In this document: in pieces, positions 8,033 to 22,504 of the stretch
Position numbering within the stretch: the first letter of the stretch is position 1
Layout of the letters: each line of letters opens with the position of its first letter
Source of the DNA: Atopobium sp. oral taxon 416
Lineage (GTDB): Bacteria; Actinomycetota; Coriobacteriia; Coriobacteriales; Atopobiaceae
Direction: 5' to 3'
Length of the DNA: 64,000 bases
Assembly: GCF_018128285.1 (NCBI RefSeq)
Contig: NZ_CP072380.1
Span: 248,001 to 312,000, forward strand
Made by a program: the position numbers and the translations under genes
The notes under the pieces: model-generated
The model's input: only the letters and a program-made list of their open reading frames with translations
Database searches by the model: none
Told to the model about the DNA's origin: nothing

Positions 8033-10456
8033 GGAAACGATGATTAATGCCCATAACGTGTCAGAGGGGACCGACCACACGACTTTTCTAGGCCGGTATG
8101 CGGGGAAGGCAGAAAAGGTTGCTCATCCAGCACGTGCAGGAGCCGCTATCTTGGCATTTGTCCTGCCCCATGCACCGCAAGAAGGCTCCAAGACGGATCA
8201 AGCAACGCTGGGAGCCGGGAGGTGCAGCCTGCCGGCAAAAGATGCACATGGGTAAGGTTTGCAAGGGCGAGAGAGACTCGAGTGTGCAGGCATCTTCTCT
8301 ATCCTTCTGTAGCGCTTCCTTAAGGGGTCGAAGCGCCGCTTCACGATAAGGAAGGGATGCTCTACCTTTGAGCGAACGGAGGCCTTCCTGGACTCGATGC
8401 CTTTTTCGGCTGAGAGTGCACAGTTAAGACCCTTTATGGTCGAAGGTTTCCTTGCGACACTCCAGCGCATAGATGAGAGGTGTGGGTCTTTATGCGTCGG
8501 TGGATTAGCATTCTGAGTGCAACACAATGACCCGCTGAATGCAAGCGTGGCACACTCCGGAAGGCTACGATGTTGGTTGTCTAGTCAGCGTCGAAAGCTA
8601 AAAGGAATGTGCCACTACACACATCTTAAGCCCTCAGGAGAGGGACTGCATAGCCGAGCTGCGTGGCACAAGGGAAGGTCAATTGTCTATATCGCGGCAG
8701 AGATCGGCAGGGACAGCTCCAGCATCTGCCGCGAGCTCAAAAGGAACGCACGGCACGGACACTTTAGGGCATGTACTGCCCAAAAGGAGGGCGGATGAGC
8801 GCCGCAGGAGATGCAGGGCGAAAAGGCGGCTTTCAGACCCTGCGCTCGCACGGAAGGTGCGCTTACTCATCATGGACAGACACTGGTCCCCCGAGCAGAT
8901 AGACGGCAGGCTCAGGCTCGAGGGTGGCGGCAGATGCGTCGTTGAGCCTGCCGACTATTCTACCGGGAGGTCCATACAGGCGCCCTCGAGCTGCCGGGAT
9001 CCGGCCCCGAAGGCCAGATGCGGCGCCACCTGCGCAGGAAGGGGCCTAAGACCAAAGGCAAGATCGAGATCTCACACAGCGTAAAGGAGAGGCCCAAGCA
9101 GGCCGATGCGAGGTCTTGCCTCGATGACTGGGCAGACGACACGCTCGTGGCAGCGGACCCGTGTGCCTGCTCGTGCTTGCCGACAGGGCAGTGAGGCTGC
9201 TTGCCGCGAAGAGAGCCACCACGACAGCGGGAGCGTCTCTAAGGCCGAGGTCGGGCTTTTGCAGGGACGTCCCCTTGAGACGCTCACTTCCGGATAGGGG
9301 CAAGCAGTTCGCAGGGCATACAGATGTCACAGATGCCCCTTGAGGCGTGCAGTTCTACTTCTGTGACCCTCACCATCTATGGCAGAAGCTAACAGTTAAG
9401 AACACCAACGGGCTCCTGCGCAAGTTCTTCCCCTAAGGGCACAGACTTCGGCAAGGTCACAAACGAGGAGGTGCAGCATGCGGTAGAGCTGATCTGTGAC
9501 AGAGCGAGGAAGGTCCTGAAATACAGGACAGCCAACGAGGTCTTTAGGGAGATGTTGCACTCAGCTTGACAATCTGCCGTCCTTAAGGGCGCTTCGCTAT
9601 ACCTATATAGCCTAAAGTCTGCGCAGCAGAACCTGTCATCTTCCCTTAACGAGTGCATGTGCCTGGGATATGTCGGATACATTCTAAGCGGTCGTCTCTA
9701 CAGCATGCACAAGGCCGCTGCCCGCATCCACGCCGATATGCGCCTTGTATCCGAAATGCCAGTTCTTCCCTTTCTTGGACTGGTGCGCTTTAAGGGTCGC
9801 GCGCATGGTCCTTGTTCTTCGTTAAGCTTTAAGGCCCAGGTGAAGGTCGCATCCACCATAGAGCCGCCCCGCGCCGTGATCCCTGCCTTTTCGAGCTCTA
9901 AGTCCAGGTGCAAAGCACAAGCTTTGCCGAACTCCTCTCGCTTTAAGGCTATGGCGGATCTTCGCGCTCGTCGTAGCATCTGGCACCTGCGCCTGCATGA
10001 GGTCTACGTGCACAGAAGCGCTGCCAGGAGTGGCAATCCAGGATAGCATCTTTAAGTTCCCTCGTCTTAAGAGAGCAAACATTACCTAAAGCAGGATACA
10101 TCCTAAAGCTTTGTCTTTGCAGCGCGCACATGCCTGCCACGCGCCTGTCAATGGTAGCTGGTATCTACCAGAACAATCCAGCTATCCCACACAACGATTG
10201 TATCCATCCGCTCCAGGAATGCCTCCCGCCCAGTCTTTCTCCTTAGACCTTAGGATTTAAGGTCCTAAAAGCTCATCTGTCTGTCCATATCTGTCTTTTG
10301 GATATGCAGGAATGTGTGGATGTAGCTATACCATATCCAGAAGACAGATAGGCATTTATGTGGGTATGGGCACTGCGTGGTTCGAGACATTTTAAGCCGA
10401 TGTCATACAGCGTGCGGCTCCACTGGCCTCATCGAGGCGAATTGATCATCGTTTCC
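8033..10456 (-). mobile_element. IS5-family element A with an IS30 inserted in it
   Basis: Both ends read GGAAACGATGAT..AT inward and are flanked by CTAG (8029-8032 and 10457-10460), the target duplication expected for the IS5 group. Without the nested IS30 (about 8498-9579) it matches element B at 41563-42906 along its length. The transposase lies on the minus strand and is broken. Recognisable parts are the C-terminal KASVRSKVEHPFLIVKRRF near 8330-8390 and [20 protein letters not shown] near 9830-9880. It is not expected to be autonomous. Confidence 0.8.
8498..9579 (+). mobile_element. IS30-family element A, degenerate, nested in IS5
   Basis: The left end GGATTAGCATTCTGAGTGC (8502-8520) and the right end GCACTCAGCTTGACAATCTG match the IS30 copy at 54812-55891. 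The transposase begins MCHYTHLKPSGEGLHSR near 8610 and has helix-turn-helix words (GRDSSSICRELKRNARHG), MDRHWSPEQIDGRL and the C-terminal FYFCDPHHLWQKLTV in different frames, so it is a pseudogene. The IS5 element B shows the sequence before insertion (GTGGGTCTG...CCTTAAGGGC), which confirms nesting with a small loss of target DNA. Confidence 0.8.
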
Positions 10457-10484
10457 CTAGAAACAGCGAAGAGCCCAAAAAATG

Positions 10485-10518
10485 AGAGGGTTAGGGTTTA
10501 CACCCGGTTCCCTCTTTG
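10485..10518 (+). terminator. hairpin upstream of the rpoB promoter
   Basis: AGAGGG and inner GGGT pair with ACCC and CCCTCT, followed by TTT. It would block read-through from the IS field into rpoB. It lies directly beside the right end of the IS5 element and was probably part of the original rplL-rpoB spacer. The rest of 10461-10644 shows nothing else. Confidence 0.45.
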
Positions 10519-10644
10519 GTATGCTTACGTATGTATCAAGGAGCCTCTCACAGCTTCTCCATATATGGACACTGACTATCTATACAGATTAAATAGGGTG
10601 TTCAGCTAAATATACTATTTTAATTTTTATGTCAAGCGCTGAGC

Positions 10645-10673
10645 TTGACTGTATTGGTATCTTTCTCTATATT
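10645..10673 (+). promoter_or_regulatory. promoter of rpoBC
   Basis: TTGACT (10645-10650) and TATATT (10668-10673) are separated by exactly 17 bases. AAGCGCTGAGC stands in front of the -35, shared with the rplJL promoter. The promoter sits 55 bases before the rpoB start and lets rpoBC be expressed although the operon is interrupted. Confidence 0.8.
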
Positions 10674-10727
10674 ACTAGCTTGCGGCATAATGCCGTGAAT
10701 GTGACTGTATGAAGGAGGAAGTGCCTG

Positions 10728-14255
<3,528 letters not shown>

Positions 14256-14257
14256 CG

Positions 14258-17200
14258 GTGGCAGATTTCGATACCACAGATTTTGATGCGGTTAAGATCT
14301 CTCTCGCTTCTGCTGATACTATTCGCAGTTGGTCTCACGGTGAGGTTAAGAAACCTGAGACGATTAACTACCGTACCCTCAAGCCTGAGAAAGACGGACT
14401 GTTCTGCGAGAAGATTTTCGGTCCGACCAAGGACTGGGAATGCGCTTGCGGAAAATACAAAGGTATCCGCTTCAAAGGTATTGTGTGCGAGCGCTGCGGC
14501 GTTGAGGTAACGAGCGCGAAGGTCCGCCGTGAGCGGATGGGCCACATCGAGCTTGCCGCGCCGGTCAGCCACATCTGGTACTTCAAGAGCCCGACTTCAT
14601 TCCCCCTGTCCCGTCTTCTTGACATCAAGAGCAAGGACCTGGAGAAGGTTCTCTACTTCGCTTCCTACATCATCACTGATGTCGACACCCAGGCCCGTGA
14701 CACTGACGCCGCTGACCTGAAAGAGGAGCTCGCTGCTGACCTCGAAGAGCTCGACGCTGAGCGCGACGATCAGATCGACCGCGTCAAGGCGCAGGGCGCC
14801 GATCAGGGGGGCTCCGAGTTTGACGGCGTTGAGCCGCTCTCTGAGGATGAGATCAAGGCTGAGGTGGCTGACCTCGAAGCTGAGTATGAGGAGGAGAAGA
14901 AGCTCCGCCAGGATGCTTACAATCAGTTCATGCAGCTCGAGAAGCGCCAGCTCATCTCCGATGAGTCACTCTTCACCGAGATGAAGCGCTATTACTCCAT
15001 CTACTTCAAGGGTGGCATGGGTGCTGAGGCTATCCGTGATCTGCTCAAAGGGATTGACCTTCAGGAGGAGGCCAAGAAGCTCCGTGAGATTGTCAACAAC
15101 GAGAACTCCCAGAAGCAGAAGCGTGAGAAGGCTATCAAGCGCCTCGAGATCGTCGATGCCTTCATCAAGGGCGGCAACGATCCTGCGAACATGATTCTGG
15201 ATGTTATCCCGGTTATCCCGCCTGATCTGCGTCCTATGGTGCAGCTCGACGGTGGCCGCTTCGCAGCCTCTGACCTGAACGACCTCTATCGCCGTGTCAT
15301 CAACCGCAACAACCGTCTGAAGCGTCTGCTCTCTCTTGACGCTCCTGACATCATCGTCAACAACGAGAAGAGAATGCTGCAGGAGGCCGTCGACGCCCTG
15401 TTCGATAACGGTCGTCGTGGCCGCCCAGTCACCGGCCGTGGTGGCAGAGCGCTCAAGTCCCTCGCTGAGTCCCTCAAAGGCAAGCAAGGCCGCTTCCGTC
15501 AGAACCTGCTGGGCAAGCGTGTTGACTACTCCGGTCGCTCCGTCATCGTCACGGATCCGCAGCTCAAGATGCACCAGTGTGGTCTGCCGAAGACCATGGC
15601 GCTCGAGCTTTTCCGCCCGTTCGTGATGCGCCGTCTGGTGGAGCTTGGCAAGGTCGAGAACATCAAGGGTGCCAAGCGCGCAATCGACCGTCAGCAGCCG
15701 GCTGTCTGGGATGTGCTCGATGAGGTGATCAAGGACCGTCTGGTCCTCTTGAACCGTGCACCTACCCTGCACCGCCTGTCTATCCAGGCCTTTGAGCCGG
15801 TTCTGGTCGAAGGTGAGGCAATCCATCTGCACCCGCTGATCTGTGCACCGTTCAATGCAGACTTCGACGGTGACCAGATGTCCGTCCACGTGCCACTGTC
15901 TACCCAGGCGCAGACTGAGGCCCGTGTACTGATGCTTTCGACGAACAACCTGCGCTCACCGGCATCGGGCAAGGTGCTGACCGTTCCTTCACAGGACATG
16001 GTCTTCGGTGTCTACTATCTGACGACTGAGAAGAAAGGCGTCGCCGGGGAAGGCAATGTGTATGCCAACTTCGAGGATGCTGTCAATACGATCTCCAACG
16101 ATGTTGACCTGGATATGCAGGCGAAAGTTACCGTGCGTGTGTATCCGGCTGACGCTAACACCGAAGAGGGCGGCAGAAAGATCTTCCGCGTCAAGACCTC
16201 TGCGCACGACGTGCAGGATTACGACGTGACCGATGGCCCGATCCACTTCGAGACCACCGCTGGCCGCATTGTCTTCAACCGTTCCTGCCTGCCTGCGGAT
16301 TTCCCCTTCATCAACTACAAGATGGTCAAGAACGACATCTCACAGCTCGTCAACGAGTGCTGCGACCGCTATACCAACGCACAGGTCGAGCCGATCCTCG
16401 ACGCAATCAAGTCCATCGGCTTCCACTATGCGACGATCTCGGGACTTACCGTCTCCGTGTGGGATGCTGTCATCCCACCTGAGAAGCAGGAGATGCTCGA
16501 TGCCGCACAGGCGAAGGTCGACGAGATCAACGAGAACTACGAGGATGGCTTTCTGACCGAGGAGGAGCGCCACATCGAGGTCGTCAATGCGTGGACTGTC
16601 TGCACCGAGGCGCTCGGCACCAAGATGCTCGACGGCTTCAGCGAGGACAACCCAATCTACATGATGGCGGACTCCGGCGCTCGTGGTTCCAAGACCCAGT
16701 TGCGTCAGCTCGCCGGCATGCGTGGCCTGATGGCTGATATGTCCGGCGACACCATCGACCTGCCGATTAAGTCCAACTTCCGTGAGGGTCTGCAGCCGCT
16801 GGAGTACTTCATCTCCACCTACGGCGCCCGTAAGGGCCTGGTCGATACCGCGTCGCACACTTCTGATTCCGGTTATCTGACCCGTCGACTCGTCGATGTC
16901 GCCCAGGACGTTATCGTTCGCGAAGAGGACTGCGGCACCGATGAGGCCTGCACCTACAACATCTTCCTGCCCGGCACGAAGAACTTGAACACCGACCTGA
17001 TCGGTCGCTGTACCCTGCACGATGTGGTTGACCCGAAGACCGGTGAGGTCCTTATCAAGGCCGGCGACTACGTCACGAGCGCAGACGATCTGCAGAACTT
17101 GGCAGACCACGGCCTGAAGAAGGTTGAGCTCAGAGCGTTGCTCACCTGCAAAGCCAGGAACGGCGTCTGCCAGAAATGCTACGGCTGGGATCTTTCTACC

Positions 17201-18721
17201 CGTCGGCCAGTCAACATCGGCACCGCTGTCGGCGTTATCGCCGCGCAGTCCATCGGTGAGCCGGGTACTCAGCTGACCATGCGTACGATTCACTCCGGTG
17301 GCGTCGCAGGCGCCGAGGATATTACCCAGGGCCTGCCAACCGTTGCTCGTATGTTCGACGTTGTCGGCAACATCAACGAGAAGATCTTGGGCCGCGAGGC
17401 TGACCTGGCTCCCGCCTCTGGCACGCTGCGCATCACGACCGAGGGCACGCAGTACCTGATGCAGATCGTAGATTCCGACGATAACAGCCGAGTTTTGACT
17501 GAGAAGCGGATCCCGGCATCCGTACGCTTCATGCCTGAGATCGAGGACGGCGTACAGGTGCGCGCTGGCGAACAGCTGACCCGTGGCTTCGTCAACTTCA
17601 GAAAGCTTCGTAAGCTGACTGACATCGAGTCGACGATGCACACCTTCGTCAACTCCGTCAAGGAGGTCTACAGCTCCCAGGGCGTCGATCTGAACGACAA
17701 GCACATTGAGGTTATCGCTCGTCAGATGTTGCGCCGCGTCCAAGTTACCAACTCCGGTGACTCCGACTACCTGCTCGGCCAGTACGTTGACCGCTATGTC
17801 TTCGCAGACAAGGTCCGCGAGATCACGCTTGCGGGCGGTACGCCTCCTGAGGCAGAACCGGTTATTCTGGGTACGCTCAAGGTCGCGAGCTCCATTGACT
17901 CCTGGCTCTCCAGTGCCTCCTTCATCCGTACTGCGGGTGTACTTACCGAGGCTGCTATCAAAGGCGAGGTTGATCACCTCCAGGATCTGAAGTCCAACAT
18001 CATTGTTGGCAAGAAGATCCCGGCTGGCACCGGCCTTCCGGCTTACGAGGACGTCGAACTTACCTACAAGGGCAAGCGCGTTGAGCCGACGAGCCCGAAT
18101 GCCAAGACGCTGCCTGAGTGGGCTCCGGATGACTTGAAGGCCATTGAGGATAAGCTGCCGAAACATGAGCTCTCCTGGGTCGGCGACGACTACAACGGAT
18201 ACGGCGGAGTCTATTCAAAGAACGGGCGTACGCTCAGCTCTGAGGACGCAAAGCTCTATCTGTACGATGACCTCGGCGTGTCACAGCGCTGGACCAATAA
18301 GTTCTCCGAGGAGGGCATCGAGACGGTCGGTGACCTGATCGGCAAGACTGAGGATGATCTTCTGAGGATTGACGGTATCGGTGCAAAGGCTATCGAGGAG
18401 CTCCGCGACGGCCTGCAGAAGCGTGGCCTGCTCTATATCCTGGAGCCGGACGACAATGAGGCGGACTCTGAGGATCTGACCCAGCTGCTGAACATCGTGT
18501 TCTCACCGGATGCGGACAACGACGTGATGCTCGGCCAGGCGGCACCGTCGACTCACCAGTACGACGATGAGCTGATCGGCGGCCCGACTCAGACCAAGAA
18601 GGAGGACGACAAGAACTCTGATGTTATCAACGAGGACCTGTCTTCCTTGGACGATCTGCTGAGCGAAGTCGTGAAGAACGAGGCTGAGCACGATAAGGAA
18701 GAGAAGAGGAACAACCACTAA
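14258..18721 (+). CDS. rpoC: DNA-directed RNA polymerase subunit beta', with C-terminal alpha-CTD-like domain
   Basis: This is the 1487-residue beta' subunit, longer than most. The start is the GTG at 14258 after AAGGAG, two bases past rpoB. Visible features are the N-terminal zinc site (Cys 62, 64, 77, 80), an actinobacteria-type charged insertion (about residues 150-220), and the catalytic loop NADFDGDQ with Asp 535, 537 and 539. Further on are the second zinc-site cysteines ([11 protein letters not shown]) and the trigger-loop region ending [18 protein letters not shown]. Beyond the normal end, residues about 1336-1395 resemble the alpha C-terminal domain: Arg1344 and Asn1347 take the places of E. 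coli alpha R265 and N268, followed by [18 protein letters not shown]. An acidic tail with DELIGG closes the protein. Confidence 0.97.
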   Translation: MADFDTTDFDAVKISLASADTIRSWSHGEVKKPETINYRTLKPEKDGLFCEKIFGPTKDWECACGKYKGIRFKGIVCERCGVEVTSAKVRRERMGHIELAAPVSHIWYFKSPTSFPLSRLLDIKSKDLEKVLYFASYIITDVDTQARDTDAADLKEELAADLEELDAERDDQIDRVKAQGADQGGSEFDGVEPLSEDEIKAEVADLEAEYEEEKKLRQDAYNQFMQLEKRQLISDESLFTEMKRYYSIYFKGGMGAEAIRDLLKGIDLQEEAKKLREIVNNENSQKQKREKAIKRLEIVDAFIKGGNDPANMILDVIPVIPPDLRPMVQLDGGRFAASDLNDLYRRVINRNNRLKRLLSLDAPDIIVNNEKRMLQEAVDALFDNGRRGRPVTGRGGRALKSLAESLKGKQGRFRQNLLGKRVDYSGRSVIVTDPQLKMHQCGLPKTMALELFRPFVMRRLVELGKVENIKGAKRAIDRQQPAVWDVLDEVIKDRLVLLNRAPTLHRLSIQAFEPVLVEGEAIHLHPLICAPFNADFDGDQMSVHVPLSTQAQTEARVLMLSTNNLRSPASGKVLTVPSQDMVFGVYYLTTEKKGVAGEGNVYANFEDAVNTISNDVDLDMQAKVTVRVYPADANTEEGGRKIFRVKTSAHDVQDYDVTDGPIHFETTAGRIVFNRSCLPADFPFINYKMVKNDISQLVNECCDRYTNAQVEPILDAIKSIGFHYATISGLTVSVWDAVIPPEKQEMLDAAQAKVDEINENYEDGFLTEEERHIEVVNAWTVCTEALGTKMLDGFSEDNPIYMMADSGARGSKTQLRQLAGMRGLMADMSGDTIDLPIKSNFREGLQPLEYFISTYGARKGLVDTASHTSDSGYLTRRLVDVAQDVIVREEDCGTDEACTYNIFLPGTKNLNTDLIGRCTLHDVVDPKTGEVLIKAGDYVTSADDLQNLADHGLKKVELRALLTCKARNGVCQKCYGWDLSTRRPVNIGTAVGVIAAQSIGEPGTQLTMRTIHSGGVAGAEDITQGLPTVARMFDVVGNINEKILGREADLAPASGTLRITTEGTQYLMQIVDSDDNSRVLTEKRIPASVRFMPEIEDGVQVRAGEQLTRGFVNFRKLRKLTDIESTMHTFVNSVKEVYSSQGVDLNDKHIEVIARQMLRRVQVTNSGDSDYLLGQYVDRYVFADKVREITLAGGTPPEAEPVILGTLKVASSIDSWLSSASFIRTAGVLTEAAIKGEVDHLQDLKSNIIVGKKIPAGTGLPAYEDVELTYKGKRVEPTSPNAKTLPEWAPDDLKAIEDKLPKHELSWVGDDYNGYGGVYSKNGRTLSSEDAKLYLYDDLGVSQRWTNKFSEEGIETVGDLIGKTEDDLLRIDGIGAKAIEELRDGLQKRGLLYILEPDDNEADSEDLTQLLNIVFSPDADNDVMLGQAAPSTHQYDDELIGGPTQTKKEDDKNSDVINEDLSSLDDLLSEVVKNEAEHDKEEKRNNH

Positions 18722-18743
18722 TCACTGATCCAGTTCTTGGTGT

Positions 18744-18786
18744 GTGGGACCTGCTGCGAATGCGGTGGGCCCCACGTTTATTTTGT
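18744..18786. terminator. terminator between rpoC and the convergent flavin-reductase remnant
   Basis: GTGGGACC pairs imperfectly with GGGCCCCAC, followed by GTTTATTTT. It lies 23 bases after the rpoC stop and overlaps the stop region of the opposite gene. Confidence 0.65.
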
Positions 18787-19298
18787 GAAGCCTAGCCCGG
18801 CATTCCAGGCTTTGCCGATCTCCTCTCTGATCGCATAGTAGCCATTGCGTATCTGATCGAAGGCGAAGGCGCGTACCTTGCTGGCGTCGATCTCCCTCTC
18901 TCAATAAGTGCTGTAAGGCTGTGTCTGTACCTCGACGAGCTTGTACTCGAGTGTAATCGGGGGCTCCTCGATGATCGGTGCGTCTACACGCTCGCTCTTG
19001 TGTGCGTGGAGCTCTGAACGCTCAAACTTGTCCGGAGTGTTGCTCGAAGAGGCAGTGCCAAGGTAGTCGGACTGCTTGAGGGTGTCGGTATCGGGGACCG
19101 CTAGCGTGAAGGCCTTCTGTGCCTTGATATTCGTGAGCGTTTTGCGCTCTATTTCCAAGCTCAGGGCAACCATATTCTGCGCAACGACGCCGCCCATGCC
19201 ATCATCATTACAGCGACGGTGTCATCCCTGTTGTAGGTCCCGATCATGTAGGTCGGCATCGGGAACCGGTAGGGCTGTGGTTTAAAGTCTTTTGCCAT
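18778..19298 (-). pseudogene. flavin reductase-like FMN-binding protein, broken
   Basis: From the ATG at 19298 (after AAGGGACG) the minus strand reads MAKDFKPQPYRFPMPTYMIG, then a frameshift and loss near NRDDTVAVMMMAW. The body follows, with ERKTLTNIKAQKAFTLAVPD and QSDYLGTASSSNTPDKFERS, then PPITLEYKLVEVQTQ, then a stop. The normal C-terminus (EREIDASKVRAFAFDQIRNG...GKAWNAGLGFTK) continues directly after it. These are the pieces of the small flavin-reductase family common in anaerobic bacteria, minus about 30 internal residues. It converges on rpoC and is certainly inactive. Confidence 0.8.
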
Positions 19299-19639
19299 CG
19301 CTCGTCCCTTTCAATGGAGGCCAGACAGGTCCTTACCTCTATGTCCAGGGCTGTATGAGTGCAAAATCAAGTACGCACATTGAGGTTACGTACTCACTTA
19401 AAGGAAAGCGAACCATCGACAGAGCGATGGCATACCGGCCAGATTATTACGGTCGAAATCCCTTCTTGCAGTGTGCTGACATCTGTCCTGCCTAAGGGCC
19501 AACTAGGCTAATAACTGGATGCGAGAGCTTGGCCACCATACGAGAGCGCGATGGCGGGCAGCGGCGCTCTTGCGATGTGGTAGTCCTTGGCGGCACTGCT
19601 GACTAGCGCTGCCAAGGACTTATCACCCATCTATGGAAG

Positions 19640-20475
19640 ATGGAGGATGCCCGCAGTGTCCACCACGCCCAGAGGCGGTACTGGTGAGTCTTCACTCACG
19701 CCTGCTTGAAGGCTCGCGATGGGATGGCAAAAGGAGCACTACGAAAGGCTGCATCGGCAGGGTGGAGAGGCCGAGGCGGCGCTCTTTGATGCCTTTGAGC
19801 ACAGTTCCTGCCCGAGGTGTGGTTCGAGGTGAATAGCGATGCTCGGCCATGAGCTCCAAAGGGTGCGCCGCTGGCGCTGCAATGCGTGCGGGTGCACCTT
19901 CATACCGACCAGCAGGATGATCTTCGAGGACAGAAAAGCTCTCTGTCCAGGGATGGGGAGAATTCCTGCTTACCCTCATATCCTTCGAGAGCCTCTCCGG
20001 CATAGCTCGGTGCAACCGCAGGTCCCAAACCACCCCTCCCTATCAGCTCGTCAAGCTCTTCGTCCAGATAGACGAGATGATGTATGCCGTGCCCATCTTC
20101 GAGAGAGCTCTCGTGCTCGAGGGCAGGCATACCGCTAGGTACTTAAGGAACAACACCTGCATCACCCTCGCTTATAAGGAGCAAGACAGAGGGCCCGTCG
20201 GCCTTCTGCATGGCTTAAGACAGGGCAAGCCGAGCGGCGAGTGCGCCTGTGTCACCTATTGCTCCACTCTCACGTAGGGCCTCACTCTCGTCTATGACAA
20301 GAAGTACTCTTACAGCACCATCGTGAGGAAGCTCGATCTTACAAGTGAGGCCTGCGGCTCTTACATCATCAAGAAGCTTGCCGACAGTGAAAACCCGCTC
20401 TGGAAGGTGGAGCGGCTCTGCTTCCTCTTGAGGCTTGTCTTCGATACCCACACCGGCTTTCAGCAGCTCTAGCCT
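19640..20475 (+). pseudogene. transposase-like remnant with zinc ribbon
   Basis: The plus strand reads HSSCPRCGS, a stop, then HELQRVRRWRCNACGCTFIP. These are two CxxC knuckles of a zinc ribbon as in IS1595/IS1249-type transposases. LLTLISFESLSG and, in other frames, LVKLFVQIDEMMYAVPIFE and YDKKYSYSTIVRKLDL follow. Frames change at least three times. No inverted repeats were identified, although a 10-bp perfect inverted repeat, AGTCCTTGGC/GCCAAGGACT (19582-19620), lies just upstream. The interval 19299-19640 holds no gene I can support. Confidence 0.5.
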
Positions 20476-20659
20476 TACAGGCTAGCTCGATCTCTTCTTG
20501 ACCATGATGGATCTGTCGAAGACAGGCTCTAGAAGGCAGCGATGGTCCTTGCCCAGGCAGTGTCTTTCCCAAATACGCTTGGATGCCGTGACTGCTGGGG
20601 ATAGAAGCTCCGCTCAGACGAATAGGCGGCAGCCGGATTATCAACACGTTGCAGGAAGG

Positions 20660-20850
20660 GATTTGAGCTTGCTTTGTCTGGTGGTTCTGTCGAAACCAGC
20701 ACGCCAGACAGAGACAAAGAGGTCGCACAGCGCAGCGATATCACACAAACACCGGGAGCCGAGCTCTACTTCTGCCTGCCCCATCACCTATGGCAAAAAG
20801 CGACTGTTGAAAAACACCTGCGGTCTTATCCGGGAGGTGGTCGAACCTGT
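20660..20850 (+). pseudogene. IS30 transposase C-terminal fragment
   Basis: The frame reading PDRDKEVAQRSDITQTPGAE then LYFCLPHHLWQKATVEK matches the C-terminal part of the IS30 copies (SLPDRGKQFAGHTGLTEALG then FYFCDPHHLWQK). No IS30 end is present on either side, so only a fragment survives. Confidence 0.7.
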
Positions 20851-20879
20851 AAGACAGGGAAAGCCTGATCTTTTCTGAA

Positions 20880-22140
20880 TCCCCTCCCGTCCGGGCAGCA
20901 CCATTGAAGGGCACGCAGCCTCGCAGACGATGCTCCTGTACCATTTGTGCCGGCGTATCGCAGCTAAACCCATAGTGGATCCGCTCTTCGTTGTACCACG
21001 TAACAAGCTTCTCGATGGTCGCCTTTAAGCTCTGGCGAGCGTACTGTACTCCTCCTGCCGCAGGCATTTGCCCTTGAGCGTCTTGAGCTATCTTTTCATG
21101 AGGGCGTTGTCCCTCCATTTGACCCTTTCTGTTCAGGCTCTGCTCCACATGCATAGAGGCGAGCAGCGACTGCGTACTTATAGAAGCCAAACATACCTCC
21201 CTACCCAAAGTTCATGATGGAGAGGGTCACGTGCTTTACGAAGGCCTGCCTGGCGCAGGCGACAATCTCTTTGGCACGCATGGTGTCAAAGGGCCTCCAG
21301 GAGACGATGTAGCGGTTGAACCGATCGATGACGGTCGCCAAGGTAGGTATGCCTTTCCTCCCTGTCTGGACGTTTGTGGAGCAGACCTGGTTGGAGAAGA
21401 GGACCTTCTTGCCCTTCAGCAGGTACGAGACCCACCTCGACTCCCTGCTGGGCGCCGAGAGCAGGCAGCAGGGGCAGATACCTATGAGCTTTCTCAGCCT
21501 GTAAGCGGGTGGCGCATACCTCACCCTGCCTCTTTAGCATCCTCGTGCCGAATGTGGGGCTCACGATATGGATGTGGTCTATCTCGGCCGCGCGCCGCTC
21601 GTCCTTTACAGACCATATATCCGCGCCACTGCCTTCTTCCCCTGCCATATCGCGCTAGGCACTTACCCTGCTCACGCCGGATAGCTTGCAGGAGAGCTGC
21701 CTGAAGAGGCCTTCCGGAAGCTCTCCTGTTGCCTCACGCCTTGGGGTTCTATCCGTTCCTGTCGCAAAACCGCTAAAGGGAAGTCGTGTTTCAACGGTAG
21801 AGCTGCCCAATCGGCGTCCGGGCTTTATCGTATCGCCTTCGCGCGGTCTTCTTTTGCTCTCTCGTCCTGTTGAATACGGTGTAGGCAGTGCCAAGCAGCT
21901 CGTCTTTTCGTGAGGGTGTAAGCGACGGGTTCACGTCTGTGCTTTACGGCAACCTGTAAGAGTGTCTTTTGCTTCTTCGCCACCTCCAGCGCGACTGCCA
22001 TCTTGAAGCTCGCACTGTATGCCTGTCTTTCTTATGGTCTTCTACATCCTTGCTGTACAGTCTGTGTCCTTTGGAGACATCTTTGCGGGATTTGAAAGGA
22101 TGGTCAAATCGATGTCTCAGAATCGCCAGCCATATCACTC
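20880..22140 (-). pseudogene. IS3-family transposase remnant
   Basis: On the minus strand OrfB fragments appear in order. IDHIHIVSPTFGTRMLKR is near 21540-21590, and NQVCSTNVQTGRKGIPTLAT plus VIDRFNRYIVSWRPFDTMRA are near 21260-21390. KATIEKLVTWYNEERIHYGF is near 20970-21030. The catalytic blocks are partly lost and the frame shifts repeatedly. The segment 21660-22140 upstream is probably degenerate OrfA (it contains words such as AYTVFNRTREQKK), but this part is weak. Confidence 0.65.
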
Positions 22141-22504
22141 ATACGGCTTGTGGCCCTGTCTTACTTGAGCAAGACGATACCCACCAACTGAATCGCTGCA
22201 TGTTCAGTCAAACAACCTATCACACACCTATGGTTCTGACGTACGAGAGAACCTCTCATCTATTGCAGAAGAACAACAAGCGCCTCTGGCCACTTGAGGA
22301 AGGAGATTGTGCGAAATTAATTTACATACAAAAAGGGCTTTACTTGTCTATGCAGGGGCTATAAATTGAAAACAGGTAAAACTTCCTGAATACAGTCTCA
22401 GAGCAACGAAGCGATTTTCCATATAGCATTGAAGGTCGCTCTTGGATGTGCCGACGTGCGAGGAAGGTTGCCGCGCGGGGATATCTGAGAGGAGGCACAG
22501 ATTC

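Noticed and set aside
10358-10609. 83-codon plus-strand frame before rpoB
   Set aside because: It spans the right end of the IS5 element and a hairpin; composition is not coding-like.
16340-18166. 608-codon open frame on the minus strand inside rpoC
   Set aside because: It is the antisense shadow of the highly conserved, high-GC rpoC and has no ribosome-binding site or recognisable domain.
19582-19620. Perfect 10-bp inverted repeat AGTCCTTGGC/GCCAAGGACT
   Set aside because: Considered as terminator or IS end, but there is no T-run, no adjacent intact gene and no second copy, so no function is claimed.
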